Origin: Steromphala cineraria
Lineage: Eukaryota > Mollusca > Gastropoda > Trochida > Trochidae
Assembly (NCBI GenBank): GCA_916613615.1
Contig: OU744732.1
Location: forward strand, 31,072,673 to 31,136,672
Length of the DNA stretch: 64,000 bases
Direction: 5' to 3'
Shown here: piece after piece, positions 32,281-44,805 of the stretch
Layout of the letters: each line of letters opens with the position of its first letter
Numbering within the stretch: the stretch's first letter is position 1
The notes under the pieces: model-generated
What the model saw: the letters and a program-made list of their open reading frames with translations, nothing else
What the model was told of the DNA's origin: nothing
The model's database searches: none
Position numbers and translations under genes: made by a program

Positions 32281-34029
32281 AGGCGCGTCCCTTGCCCTGC
32301 AACTTGCTGGGTGTCCTTTTGGGAGAGGGGCCGGCGTTGTAGCCGCCGCGGCCCTTGCCTGGCCGGCCCCCGTCCCGAAAGGAAACCCCGCCGGTCCTAG
32401 AGCCGGCGGGGGATTGCGGAGTGCCACCCTTCCGCTTCTTCGGTGTCGTCAGTGCCGAAGAGACCCTGCCACCTCCCGCTGCCAAACGGTTGGTGAGCTC
32501 CTGTTGTTGGGTCTCCTGGCGGTGTCGCAGAGCCTCTGCGACCTGTCCGTCGAACAGCGTCGACGACGCTGCTGGAGTGCTCCTGAGGCGGGTGCGCATC
32601 TCCGCCGGGAGATTTGTACGCGCGAGAAATCCGTCCCGCCTCAGGTTAGTGACCCCCGCTGAGATGCGGGAGGCACTTAGCATGATTTGGGCTAGGTTCC
32701 CTGCCACGGAACCGAACCCCCGATACAGTGCTCTCGCCCCTTTCTCCATCCCCGCCTCCTTGGAGAAGGCGGCCATGGCCTGACAAGCATGGGCGACGGA
32801 GTTCGCCATGCCCAGAATGCTTCTGGCCTCCTTGTCCAGGTGGGACAGGTGCCCGTCAGACACTGAATGGCCGACTCCTGGCGCTGCCACACGCCTGATA
32901 TCGTCATCCAAGACGGGGGGAGAAAGTGGTATGGGAGAAGAGGCGACCGGGAGCCCCGACCTCTGACGATCCGAGATCACCAGAGGCGGAACAAGACGGC
33001 CCGGCGCCGCGGATGACACGTGGGTGTCAAAGTCCTTCGCTGCTGTCAGGAGAAGGCGGTGGGGAGGGAAGCGGACGCTTCGCGGACTCACTACCTCCTC
33101 CTCCTGACAGAAGGTCTCGAAACGTGCTTGCTTCGAGAAGCTACACTCTTCATCCACCTCCTGTAGGGTCAGCTGACACCAGTCAGCGATGGCCGCCATC
33201 CTCTCACCCTGATCAGGTGCCTCCTCCTCACGTAGGCCGCCTGCGGCGGACAACGGAGGAACGCGAGGGGGGGAATCCCCCTCGGTTCTGTCCCCAGACA
33301 GCGACCCTGGTGAGGGAGGCACTGACGTGTCCGATGGGGAGGGAGGCGGCGACACAAGCGTCACCCGACGGACGCGCCTGGGCGGCGGCGCCACAGGAGG
33401 TGGTGAAGGCGGGGCCTTCCCGCCTTGATCCCCAGATCCCTTCTGGGTGAACTCCTCCAACATCGACTTGACCGATGTGAGGATGTCGTTCTTGAACGAC
33501 TTGGCGTCGAAGGCAGCGTGACGCGACTCCCTGGCGCGCTTCTTTGCCTTCTTAGCCTTCTTCCGTCGCTCCTCCCGAGGGGGGGAGGGGGGACCGTGGT
33601 CAGAAGGCTCCTCTGGTGACGAGTCACGAGGCGGTGACACGTCAGGGAGCAAGTCCCGAGACAGCGGGTCACGGACCGACTTGTCCGAGCGGAGGGACCC
33701 CACGTCCGACGCCAGGGAGGACGGCAAGTCAAACTCCCCTGCGTCCTCGGAAATGATGAGGTCCGACCTCTCTGGCGACACGCGCCTGCCTGCGGCGGCA
33801 GACGCACCCGGGGTGGGCTCTGCGACTCGCTCTTCCGGATGGAAGAGCGGTAACGCCTGTGCTGCTCTGGGGAGAGATCCTCGCACTCCGCACACCGGTT
33901 ATCCGCCGGGCAAGTGTTCCTGCACAGGCGACAGACGACATGAGGGTCGTAGCTCGCCGACTTGCGTGACCCGCACCGTCCGCAGTACGCCCGGTACGGG
34001 GTCGCTGAGTCGCAGCGAACTAAGTCCAT
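32255..34029 (-). pseudogene. DIRS gag-like ORF, frame broken near 33,825
   Basis: The N-terminal part starts at the ATG at 34,029. It carries a cysteine cluster (C16-x2-C19, C33-x2-C36, C40, C46-x2-C49, in YCGRCG, CRLCRNTC and CAEC), the pattern of a zinc-binding DIRS gag N-terminus. The downstream part, open in a different frame to 32,255, has acidic and Pro/Ser-rich stretches, a basic ERRKKAKKAKKRARES segment and a basic Gly-rich C-terminus. The coding character switches frame at about 33,815-33,835, so one small indel is likely. A programmed shift or sequencing error is also possible. Gag coats element RNA in this class by analogy. Confidence 0.75.
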
Positions 34030-34059
34030 CTCCTGTGAGGCGGCAAGCGCGACCTACAC

Positions 34060-34640
34060 TAGCGCGCGAGTGTCAAGAAGACGGCAGGCGGCAGGCGGTA
34101 GGCGGTAGGCGGCACGCGCCTATCCAATAACCCCGTCAAGAAGACGGCAGGCGGCAGGCGGCAGGCGGCAAGCGCCCGTCCAGACGCCTAAGAAATCCCT
34201 CGCCTAGCAGACGGCAGGCGGCAGACGGCAGGCGGCAAGCGCCCGTCCAGACGCCTCCGAGATCTATCGCCTAGCAGACGGCAGGCGGCAGGCGGTAGGC
34301 GGCAAGCGCCCGTCCACACGCCTAAGAGATCTGTCGCCTAGAAGACGGCAGGCGGCAGGCGGCAAGCGCCCGTCCAGGCGCCTAAGCGAACTATCGCCTA
34401 GAAGACGGCAGGCGGCAGGCGCACACGACAACCGAAGCTGTCACGCAGAGGGGTAGAGCGACCGTCCAGACGCCTCCGAGATCTATCGCCTAGCAGACGG
34501 CAGGCGGCAGGCGGCAGGCGGCAAGCGCCCGTCCAGGCGCCTAGCGAACTATCGCCTAGAAGACGGCAGGCGGCAGGCGGCAGGCGCACACGACAACCGA
34601 AGCTGTCACGCAGAGGGGTAGAGCGACCGTCCACCCCCGG
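34060..34640 (-). repeat. Minisatellite in the DIRS leader
   Basis: Seven to nine imperfect units of about 60-92 bp. Each has runs of GGCAGGCGGCAGGCGG, then AAGCGCCCGTCCA, then CGCCTAAG or CGCCTCCG and TATCGCCTAG. Two units carry an extra segment (CACACGACAACCGAAGCTGT). It lies between the 5' ITR and gag, in the expected untranslated leader. Confidence 0.85.
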
Positions 34641-34881
34641 GCTGCACGGGCTGCACGTGCAAGTCAACCCGCGCTCCAACAAACCAAGTCAACACGGCTG
34701 TGTTAACTACAAACACCCCTGTCAGAGCACCGAATTCACTCACGAGGAATGAACACGACGAAAGACAGCGGGGATACTTAACTAAGGTAAGCAATAGAGT
34801 CAGAAACAACAAAACACGTTAATTATATAGCTCAATACAATCGGGAGAGATACAGAAATACGTCTGCACACTACCGACTCT

Positions 34882-35061
34882 GTAATGTGAATGATTCTAA
34901 TTGGATGACAGGTCACGCCACACAGTGGACTAGTGACGGGCGGGTAACTCTGATTGATCTGCGTAATGATGTTTTCATTACTTCTGTGGGAATGAGTCGA
35001 TTACATGTTATATGGCTAACAAGGCTAAGGTCACTTGTCGGAGGTTAGTAACTAAATAATA
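34882..35061 (-). repeat. DIRS 5'-end inverted terminal repeat
   Basis: The inner 158 bp (34,882-35,039) is the exact reverse complement of 28,716-28,873. The outer 22 bp (35,040-35,061) is unique to this end and copied in the ICR. Promoter activity is expected here by analogy but is not visible in the sequence. Confidence 0.93.
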
Positions 35062-35854
35062 TTATTTTCATTCACTTTCAAGGACCTGAAGATAATTTGA
35101 AATGATCATAAAAAATTGTATGGTCAATATGTCAAGATTTTACGTTGCTAGTTTTAATTTTTTCAAGGATGATTAAATGAATTTTTGACATCTATCATTG
35201 GGTAGATTCAATTTGATAAAGGTTATTTTAGCCAAACTCGATTATTAATATTCATAAGTCCAGAGGATTCAGAGTGGCATTCAATGGGTTTAAACCCTCG
35301 CACTCCGACCAGGGCCACACCCACCTTTTTTAATCCCCTTTTGTTTTCAATAAGTGACCCCCCCCCCCCCCCCTCCCCCCTCCTCCTCCCCCATTCTAAA
35401 AATTCTGGATCCAGAATTGTCAAGTCATCATTGATATTAAATTAAAACTGTTTCAAACCTCATGCAACGCTGTATATCAAAAGGAAATTGATCATGTGTT
35501 GATTAAGTTAGGTATGATTTACAATTGCAACAAAAGATTATTATATATTTCTGTGTTTGTTTCAACTCACAGGTAAATATCTCGTAAGCATTGTTAAATT
35601 GTGTTGAACATAATGCCTCATGTATTCTTCAATGTATAAATATAAACTTCATGTATCAAATATTTGTCTTTGTTGTCTTTGGAAATAAGATAATTTTATA
35701 ATGAGGATATGTGCCATACAGTTTTCCACTCATGATTGACAGTGTTTGAAATACTAGTGAGTTCAGCATCCTCCCATACGCCAAATGTTGAGTGTTATTC
35801 TAAAGGCCACCACACTTTTTGATAGAGGTCCATACAGTCTCACAGTTGTTTTAA
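35062..35854. other. Intergenic AT-rich DNA
   Basis: Contains a C-rich tract at 35,357-35,392 next to an ATTCTGGATCCAGAAT palindrome (about 35,400-35,418). No coding exon seen. Confidence 0.55.
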
Positions 35855-36216
35855 ACGGGAAGTAGCACGTTTTTGGATAATTTTTATATTTAAAAATTTT
35901 CACTGATAATTTTAAGCTAATGCTTAATGTATAATTTTTATAGTGTCAAAAATCTCATTACACAAGCCAATCATCCATAGTCAGAGGACAAAGTATGAAG
36001 ATTTACATAAAATCCATTGGCGGCCATTTTGTGTGAACACCTTTAATTCATTTTGTGTAAGAAAAAAGAATTGCATTGCTAAACTTTACATTTTAAATTT
36101 GAATTATTACTACTCCATTTAGTTTAAATTCATTGTCTTTCAATTGGAACCATTTATTTTCATTTTCCTGACATCATCTTATATATTCCCCCTAAAAACG
36201 TGCTACTGTCCCTTTA
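35855..36216 (-). mobile_element. TTAA-type MITE (family M1), full copy
   Basis: The left end (TTAAACGGGAAGTAGCACG) and inverted right end (CGTGCTACTGTCCCTTTAA) are both present. The interior is colinear with the copies at 1-426 and 60.4 kb. No foldback insertion here, so it serves as the uninterrupted reference for the left-edge copy. Confidence 0.8.
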
Positions 36217-36238
36217 ACATTTAACTGTTCCTTATGTA

Positions 36239-36395
36239 AGAGAGAAGGACTGCTTATGAGGTCTTTCCATCAAAGAATGCCACTGTCCAAGGTAGCAGCC
36301 AAGAGGGAGGGCTTTAGCCAAACCTGCTGATACTGAGGACGGGCATTCTTTGACAGAAAGCCTGATGGAGAAGTCCTTCTCTTTCTTATAAACCG
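36239..36395. repeat. Imperfect foldback sequence
   Basis: GAAGGACTGC--ATGAGGTCTTTC at the left pairs imperfectly with the inverse of GAAAGCCTGATGGAGAAGTCCTTC at the right. CAAAGAATGCC and GGCATTCTTTG sit inside. Confidence 0.6.
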
Positions 36396-36479
36396 AAATA
36401 TATCACAAGTTCCATTTCTAAATCGCTCTCCCAGCCTTGAGCCCTTATATGAATGAAAAAGAATCACACATAAAATCAT

Positions 36480-39400
36480 GCTTCAATTATTCAAGTCAAA
36501 TGTTTATGATGACCTAAAAAGTCATCTCGTTTGGTCCAAGACGTTGCGGCCAATGGTATAACTGTTTGTTTGAGCATGCAGACTGCAGTACTACATGTGT
36601 TTCCATTTGGAAACGCTCTATGGCCAAAAATATTTGCGTTTTGGTATTTGATTCTTGAGTTATATTTCGAAAGACTAAGTTATTTCATACATTTTCCTTC
36701 ATCTTCAAGTTAACATCTTCATGGATATTTGAACAAGGACGTGATGGGATGAGAGGGCTTTGTACGCGTTGACAAGGCCCTCCTGTCCAATTATCTGGGC
36801 TTACAAGGCCCCTAAAAACTGACTTGGAAATTACGCATTCGATCGGTATAATACTTGCAGCAAGACTTATATCCCAGCCGAACCTTTATTGCAATCACTC
36901 TAAACTTACAACAGTGTTGTTTATTTTAACACGCTGATATCATGAATATTGTTATTATTTTAGAGTAAGTCAAATCAGTACTGATTAATAATGCCGACAA
37001 TTTTTACCAATAATGCTATATGATGGTCAATATATTCGTTGAGACTGTTTGAGGTGCAACAAGAAAAGCCTTTAAAAAGGCAAGCTTTGGGGCACCCTGT
37101 TATGTATCACTATATAGAACCAGGAGATTTAGGTTAGGGAGGACGGGGACGGGGACTTTTACTTAAATAAATTGTTCCAATCGGAGACGCATGTTCTTTG
37201 CTCTTTGTTTTGATAGTTATCTGCACACTATGTACATAGTTAAACGACTCGTTCGTTCCGTTTAAATTTCAATAATGATAGATACGTCTCCTATCTCAAT
37301 TATGATATACATTTTTAAACATTAATACGGTTATTCAAATTTATGTTGCTTTAAAAGATAGCTGACGGTGAGGTTAATACAAGAACTAGTGATTAGCTAG
37401 AAGATAAATAGTTGTGCTATTGACTTTCAGGTTAATTACATGTTGCAAGAATAATTTTCCTTAATTGAGTGTTGATCGAATTACAGCCGAAAGTTGCTGA
37501 ACAATTTAGAAATGATCTCAGCTAAAATTTTATAATTTTCATTATATTATAGGATGACATTTAAGAATATGTTGTCATACTTTAGGCTCTATGTCAATAC
37601 TTTCTTCGAAAGACACCTTTAATCGTAAATAAATCATCCATAACGTTTGTTTTGAAACATGAAATTTGAAAATGGCCTGTTCAGTATAATTTTTTCCGTG
37701 AAGCGGTGAGATGCATTGAGTGAACGATCAGTCATTGACAAGGCGGGACATTCAGCGCTCGCGTTATAGTAAAAAGAATTGGAGGAACCGAATTCCTAGT
37801 TTATACAAAAATGGAATGTCGTTTCCGAATGTGGAATGCAAAAAGTAGCCCGAATAACTACAAAACAGCTCACATGCATATGCAAAATTGATATTTATTA
37901 ATGGTGTAAATGCTCATCTATATATTTTGGAAAATTTACGATATATTTTACATCATAGCATTATTATTATAATCAGTTTCCAAATTAAAGCTTGCCAATT
38001 ATTTCGTACCACCCACATGGTCACGTGGGTATAAATTTGCTACAGCACGGTCCATTGGTCGTTGAAATACCAGGATATGCTTAAAACAAATATCATTGGC
38101 TGAAACTTCTCTTTGAAGTTTCCAAGAGTAATATAGAGCGAAACTTCTGCCATTAGTTTTCAAAATCAGATGTTACATAACTTTGGGGTCTCTGGACCCC
38201 AAAGCAATAATCAGCACACAAAGATCCTCCCACGGGATGGTAAAAACATATCACGCTACACTCTCTGAAGCATATACATGTATACATATAGAGATTTGGT
38301 AATCTCGTTTTTGGCCGACGCCGCTAATAGCTAAAACATTGCCCAAGCGGCGTAACACAATAACTCACTCGTTTTTAGCCGTGACGTTTGAAAGATGCTT
38401 AATTTGGTATCAAGGAATTCGAACAGCAACTCGGCAGTGTATGAAGTTAGGGCCGTCCAACAGCGTGGTACCTGACTAGTTTTGGTCAGAGCTGGTAACT
38501 TTTTGAGTTTTTTCTTCAATTTGACCATCAAAATATATATAATACCACTTTTTGACTGACCACTTTTCAAGCTTATTTCATACACTGAAATCGGTTCTTC
38601 AACACATCGAGGAATTGAAAATAATAACGTGAAACTTCATCAGTTTAGGCTTTCATTGCCAAAGGGATGCGAAGCAAGAAGTTCTTCATTTCAAATGGTA
38701 TCCACACAATATATAGTGACGCCACAACAAATATACACATGACAATTTCAACCTTTTACTAATGAAGTTGTATGACATTTCTGCTCTAATAGCAATAAAT
38801 TATATAAAAATGATTTAAAAGAGTTTCTTTATGGTGTTAGCATTTTCATTAAATATCAATAGTTTTAACACGGTTGTCATTGAAAGAAGGTGCTGCAATT
38901 TTATTTTCCAATTCATTTACAAAAAGGAGCATACCAATTTCAGACTCCGTCACTACAGAAGAAGAGATTTATAAACGAACAGTCATTCACAAGGCTTATC
39001 AGAAACACGTTTTGTATTTATCATACAACTCGAATTTTCTTAAAATACACCCATGAACAACAAGGACATGTCGTTTGTATAATGATTTTGTCGCTTAAAA
39101 GCAAACCCCCAGTTTAAAGGTTAAACCATGGTGCGCGGAATGCCAATCTAATAAATTTGATCAACAGGTTTTATATTATGTCACAATATTGACAGAATGC
39201 ACATGCTTTATTTCATGATGTTGAATCGTATTTTATTCAGTCTATATGGTAGGTTGACACTGGTAAATAAGACATGTTAACTTTTACCGGTAATCAGTAA
39301 AAAATGTTGGGAAGTATGGAATTAATATGTGTGCATATGTGACATGTATTTTATAAACGTATACAGTTCGGGTTATACATTGACTTTCTCTCTGCAAATA

Positions 39401-39795
39401 CTTTATGTTTATTAAAATATGATATACTCGATTATAGTATTCATGTATCATCAATTATCATGTTTGAATAAATATAAGCTACAACACCTTCCTCAAGACT
39501 TGAAAAATAACAAGTAGATCACTTGCCAAGTGTCAGAAAATGGGACTATATATGTTTGTGTGTCGTGTCATTCACGCCACTATTGCCAACAAAAGTAAAA
39601 CTTTAATCATCGTTACATTTAATCAAATAATGTAGTTTATATAAATTTATATAAAACGATTAAGGTAAGAGCCGTTATATCGACAAACAAACCTTATGGT
39701 CACGATTTTACGAAAACATCCGCGGAACCAAGATGCAACATGCGAACTTATTTTGGTAACGAATATTCCCCTACCGCTAACTAAAATCTGATTGG
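36480..39795. other. Intergenic AT-rich DNA, no supportable feature
   Basis: Only short frames in all directions; no conserved peptide, array or terminal repeat recognised. Confidence 0.55.
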
Positions 39796-40200
39796 CAGGT
39801 GCGTGTGACGTCATCATGCGGGAAGTTGAAAATCATTCGAGAGGCAGCGATCTGTGGGGCAAGACGTGTTCTGCATGTCTCTAACCCTATTTACACCTAT
39901 ATCTCCTCGCCAAGTTGCTTGTTTTTCGTAGTCGGGTTTCAGGCAGCTGGGGAGAGTTTAAATAACTCAAAAACCCGACTCACAGCGGTCTCTCGAATGG
40001 CATATGCGATAACTTGAAGCGGGAGCCCGTAACAGAAGCACCCACGGTCAAATGTCGCCATTTTGAAGAATCGTTTTCCGTTGAGTTCGTCCCAGCGGAG
40101 ATTCTCGACATGGCGACTGTTCATTGTTGCTGGCTATCGTTTCGTGTTCAGACTAAACTGCTGTTTGAAAGGTCTTCACATCAGATATTTGTGTAAGACT
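39796..40200. promoter_or_regulatory. Possible promoter-like CpG-containing segment (weak)
   Basis: The segment is less AT-rich than its surroundings. It has a TGACGTCA element (39,807-39,814) and two NNCCATTTTG/ATGGCGAC-like segments of the kind found near transcription starts. A hairpin (AGTCGGGTTT and AAACCCGACT) lies at about 39,930-39,985. No following gene was recognised, so this is only a candidate. Confidence 0.2.
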
Positions 40201-40408
40201 GCTCGTTTAGCAGACATTTTATTTTATTTTTCTAAAAGTTTACGCCTAGCTCGGACCCTTGTCACGGCAGAAAACTTGAAAAGTTGTCTGGTGCATGATC
40301 TATGATGTAGTAAATTATATATTTTCAACATTCTAATGAATCCTTCTTTTAAGATGTGTTCAATAGTTTATTTCCATACTGAGAGAACATAGGCCTGTAT
40401 TACAGGTA

Positions 40409-40791
40409 GTGGTGTTCCGATTAATCGATTTGGTCGAGCATCGGTCGGTTGACCCATTTGACCACATAATCGATTACAACTTTCTGTAATCGATTTAATC
40501 GATTACTGATAAAAATCAAGATATTTTTACAGTAATTGTCAGTAATATTACTAAAAGAATGATTCTGATTGATTTCATTACTAAAACATGTTATTTTTGT
40601 TTTCCAAATATAGGATCAAGTGAAAATGCAAGCAAGAAAATAGAAAACTTATTTTTTAAACTTTTCTACCCTTATGAAGGAATCGATCTTAGACACCAAA
40701 ATGCAACTACATGTAACCGATTATTAATCGATCATCGATTGGTTACCCCCAACTGATGATCGATTACAAAATTTCAACCGATTCCCAACAC
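40409..40791. mobile_element. hAT-like MITE rich in ATCGATTA motifs
   Basis: It is flanked by the direct repeat ATTACAGGTA (40,399-40,408 and 40,792-40,801). The ends GTGGTGTTCCGATT and the inverse of CCGATTCCCAACAC are imperfectly inverted. AATCGATT occurs many times inside. Duplication length fits the 8 bp of hAT elements plus chance matches. Confidence 0.7.
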
Positions 40792-40819
40792 ATTACAGGT
40801 AATTTCAGTGCAGTGACAC

Positions 40820-42390
40820 CCATGGTTGCTGGCTCCAGCTCATGGGTTTCATCGCAACGCATAGCCTCTAGTGTTGAGGGCATCTTCCTGCAATGATACT
40901 AGCAGCCGAGATATAAGTGAAATACTCGGGGAAAGCGGTGATAATCCCCGATTCACTTGTATAACAGGTAGTAGCACATTCTTAAATATAATTAAAGCTT
41001 TGTGTATATAAAAGGAAAATTTTTCTAAATGATATGTTTAATTTACTATGGTTATTTATTAGAGATATATAAACTTAGTAGTATCAGGGTGTTTTAAAAA
41101 TACTACTTATGTACATGGTAGGGATATCACTATGCATCGTCGTGGTACGGTGCTCGATGTATTGTGATACAAATTTTAGTGAATATTGTTAAATATTTGT
41201 GTGAATATTGAATCAAGAAATGAAGATTGAGTTGGTAAAATTTCTTAAGATAGCTTTGATTTAGATTTAAATGACTATTTCATGAAGAACTTGGCTTATT
41301 TTTGTGTTTAAATGCTTGTTACTCCGATAAGTCTTGTTTTAAATAATAAATTTTGATCCCTGAATTTGTATCTCATCGTAATAATGTCACATTTAGTGTA
41401 TCATAAGTGATATGTGATAATGTCATGTATCATGACCTCAGTATCGGGATACGTATAGTATCGCAAGGTACCTGTGTCGTGAGATTCCAAGGACATGGTC
41501 TTAACGACTTGTATGCTTGGCAAATGCATAAATAATGGAATTCATCCTCAAATAGATTTAGATTACACATTTGACAAATTCTGTTTTATGTTTGGATATC
41601 TCCCAATTTTAATATATATAAATCATGCAAAGAGCAATTTATCTTGTCGGTGAGGATTTGTATTTTCTTATTGTCATGGTCAAGACCGAAATGTAATAAA
41701 TAAATGGCATTTGCTATCCGTGTACCTGATTCGCTGAACACGGTAACATAAATTCAGTTCATACCTGCATAAACTTAATTTCGTGACGTCACAACATATG
41801 TAGCCACGCCCTATCATTCTTAGCCACGCCCCTAATGACGGAACTTTTCGTAAACAAGTAACGTTTTTCACGCTGTACCAGTTCGGAGAGTACGGTAAAA
41901 AGACAAAAATAATTTGATAAATGTCATGGTTTCATAGAAATACAAACGGCCGTTGGTTTTCCGTCTCAGGAGGCATATCACAGACTCAAAGTGCAGTCGC
42001 GGCTGTTGCAAGGGGGTCGGCCATTGAAATGCTGCTTAGTTCGTCAACAGTTTCTAGCTTTGTTTCTCAACAATATTTAAAAACTTTGCCATTTTACCAT
42101 AAACTTAATTTGGTTTGATCTGATTACAAGTCGCCAAGCTTTAACGCCACATGTATGGCACCTACGATAGTCTAATCGGCTATTTTCCTCAAGAATCCCA
42201 CTTTCGCGAGTTTTTGTTTATGTACAACATTGACACTAGGAATGTCAAGGCCACGTTTTGATTGACAATTTGTCTCTCCTCTGTTGTTGAACTTTGAATT
42301 CTGCGTAAATAGTGCAGTTCTATTTGCTGCGAATTTGTTTTATTTGGAGCAAACGAACGAATTAATACATCCAGTATGTGTATATTTATT
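40820..42390. other. Intergenic DNA with one probable decayed MITE
   Basis: At about 41,118-41,490, GGGATATCACTATGCATCG and GTATCGGGATACGTATAGTA ends suggest a decayed MITE. A TGACGTCA lies at 41,783-41,790. No exon recognised. Confidence 0.4.
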
Positions 42391-42393
42391 TAT

Positions 42394-42524
42394 AAGAATT
42401 GACTTCAAAATTTATAAGGTTCATGGAGGTATAAACTTAAAAACCGCTGTGCAAACTTGGCGTAAATCCGCGTTTTTTAAGTTTATACCTCCATGAACTT
42501 AATAAATTTTGAAGTCAATTCTTA
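42394..42524. repeat. Near-perfect palindrome, 50-bp arms
   Basis: AAGAATTGACTTCAAAATTT at the left and its inverse at the right bound arms of about 50 bp, with an approximately 30-bp loop. GGTTCATGGAGGTATAAACT is in the arm. A small gap distinguishes the arms. Confidence 0.85.
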
Positions 42525-43235
42525 AATGGTTTGAAATGTGAGGCAAGATGTACTAGGACAGGAAGTTAAGATAACATAGTATTAAAGTGTTTAAAATATT
42601 ACCTAACTCATCCAATCAAGTTAATGGAACATGTACGTATGGTTATTGCCATTTTGAATAAACTATCATTTCCTTGCAATAGGAAAAGTGTATTTATAAA
42701 GGTGGATATAGGTTTGGGGTCCATACATGCAAAAAGTCGACAGTACCTGGACAAAAGTGAGTCATCACTCAAATTCCCATTGACTTGCATTGTTAATTAC
42801 CTTTTGGAAGAATAATTTTCAATGAGTTATAGCAGAATTGAAGCCAAAATGTAATGATACATCAAACATCTCGGCTACAAACCCATTATTTTCATTTCAT
42901 TTTATGTCACTTTTATAGCAATCCGTCAAAAACTTATCCACAGAAATTTTTTTTTTACAAGGTAGCCGAGATGATTTCCCAACTTTGTGTCCTATTATTA
43001 TAAAATAATTACTATTTCACTTCTTTTTTTTAATTTGCCTTTTGGGATTTTCAACTTCTTGACCAATTTAGGATTCTTATATTTGATGGAAACATACCCG
43101 GGTAACTCAGAATTTCGTTTCCAGATCAAAACTAAAACACTAACACCTACCCTTACATCAATAAAACTATTGAATCAACATGTCAATAAGTGCCTTTTGG
43201 GGCTTTCAACTTTTGTATATTTTTAGCCCAGAAAG

Positions 43236-43400
43236 CTGAAACTTTATGTATATGAATATATGTAGCTTTGGTGGCCCTCTCAGGCTCTGGTCCCTAACAA
43301 GGGCCACAGGGGTCACGCTCTAAAAACCTATTTTCATCTTCTCCAGAAGCATAAGGCCTAGAAAGCTGAAACTTTTTTATCTCGACTTTCACAGCAATGT
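43236..43400 (+). mobile_element. Family A-related remnant, left part
   Basis: AGCTTTGGTGGCCCT, GGGCCACAGGGGTCAC, AAAAACCTATTTTCATCTTC and GGCCTAGAAAGCTGAAACTT match degenerate family A core units (compare 57.8-58.1 kb). The 3' end of the family reappears at 44,495-44,605, so the element seems split by later insertions. Confidence 0.55.
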
Positions 43401-43573
43401 CAGTTTACCATTGGTCAAAACTGGTCACGGCCCTTGGTTTATTTAGCTATGTTAAACTTGGCCACTTGGCTATTTGTTTATTGTACTCTCCTGTACATTC
43501 TGCTATGATGCCTGTCTTGACTATAACTCTGACACTATCAAACTCGCTCTGCCCTACTCGACATGACAATAAC

Positions 43574-44011
43574 AGGGTTTCTGAGTGCGTTTGATTAGTG
43601 AACACGAGTGCCGAGTCTGGTTGGAATTGCGCATGCTCAGTGCGGATGTAGTGGTGTTTTAATCAAACGACAAGAACAAGACCCGCGCTTAAAATCAAAC
43701 ATAGGAGCGCATGCTGTCTCTATTCGTGTAAACAAAATGACGAAGAGGGATTCAGTTTGGAATTTTTAGGTTAAAATTCAATTTTCAACACCCCAATATG
43801 AACTCGTCACATTCTTCATTTCAATTTCAGTGTTACGTGCTTCTTCTCAGTGGCTGCCATTTTGATGACGTGACAACACGGCTCACTCGCGCAAAAATGA
43901 CTAGTACACACTTGACCTAGTTAGTCAACCCGAGGGCTTGGTTCGTAGCGTTTGATTGGCGAACGCAACACGACTCGACTCGAGTGTTGTCTAATCAAAC
44001 GCGCCCTCTAA
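43574..44011. mobile_element. MITE with about 40-bp inverted ends
   Basis: GAGTGCGTTTGATTAGTGAA at the left pairs with the inverse of TCTAATCAAACGCGCCCTCT at the right. ACACGAGTGCCGAGTC-like sequence continues the homology. No target duplication identified. Confidence 0.65.
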
Positions 44012-44324
44012 GGCCGCTTCAAATCGAATGTGATGCGAATGTATGAGGTCATGTGACCAATCAAAATTTAGGTATAATAGGTATGCCGGCATTGCTCGGT
44101 ATTTTTTCGTTAATCCTTAATTACGTCTAGTATCGTGCGCTTTGCTCCGGTACTAGACCATACTTTTGGTTATTAACATGATGGTTTGAAAATTATGTTT
44201 GTAAATACCTAAATAAAAGGGTAACACTGATCTGATCAGACGCCATTTTGGCCAATCTCATCTTTCAAGCCAGATTTAAAGCATTTAGAGTAGGTGCTAG
44301 TTGAGATAAATTCATTAACATGTG

Positions 44325-44460
44325 TCCGCGAGTTTGATTTGGAGATTTATCATGTGTCGGAGTTAAATATAAAACTTGAACTTCGTTCTCGTTTGATATT
44401 TAACTTGGACACATGATACAGCTCCATATCAAACTCGCAAACACATGGTAACTTATAATG
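44325..44460. repeat. Imperfect palindrome of about 135 bp
   Basis: CATGTGTCCGCGAGTTTGAT at the left is inverted as ATCAAACTCGCAAACACATG at the right. A second inner pair around ATGTGTCGGAGTTAAATAT is also seen. Confidence 0.7.
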
Positions 44461-44494
44461 TACCGACTCCTTGACTAGTCTGGATTATAGAGTG

Positions 44495-44605
44495 TAGCTT
44501 TGGTGGCCCTGTGGTCCCTATAGAGGGAACCACATTGGCCACACCCAAAAGCAAAATCAAATGCAAAGCCTGATGAACTACAGAGCCAATGGTTCTATTT
44601 TTTCT
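44495..44605 (+). mobile_element. Family A 3'-end remnant
   Basis: GCCTGATGAACTACAGAGCC-AAT-GGTTCTATTTTT is the family A terminus with its hairpin retained as one G-U type pairing. Confidence 0.6.
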
Positions 44606-44805
44606 TTTGGGAAGTTTTATTGAATATTTGATTTATAGGGATTTGGTGGAATTCATCTGACTTACTTTTGTTTCTCCAATTCAATTTTGCCTTCAAGTCA
44701 TACCATGTCCCCCAAATGATATGTCAGTGACTGTTGATATCGCAAACTTTGACAAAGAAAACGTCCAAGAATGAGACTAAAGACATTGAAAAGGCTTGCA
44801 AGACA

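Larger units (their letters stand above)
28673..35061 (-). mobile_element. DIRS-type tyrosine-recombinase retrotransposon, near complete
   Basis: This is a 6.4 kb GC-rich insertion in AT-rich intergenic DNA, read on the minus strand. The order is left-end ITR (35.0 kb), repeat-rich leader, gag, RT/RNase H, tyrosine recombinase, internal complementary region (ICR), right-end ITR (28.7 kb). No target-site duplication is seen, as expected for recombinase-mediated insertion. The ITR cores are identical over 158 bp, and the ICR matches both outer ends without visible mismatch, which indicates a young copy. The only obvious damage is a frame break in gag. DIRS elements replicate through a circular intermediate whose junction is templated by the ICR; that mechanism is family knowledge. 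Confidence 0.95.

Noticed and set aside
33361..34130. Plus-strand frames opposite the DIRS gag
   Set aside because: Antisense shadows in GC-rich DNA with no recognisable domain.
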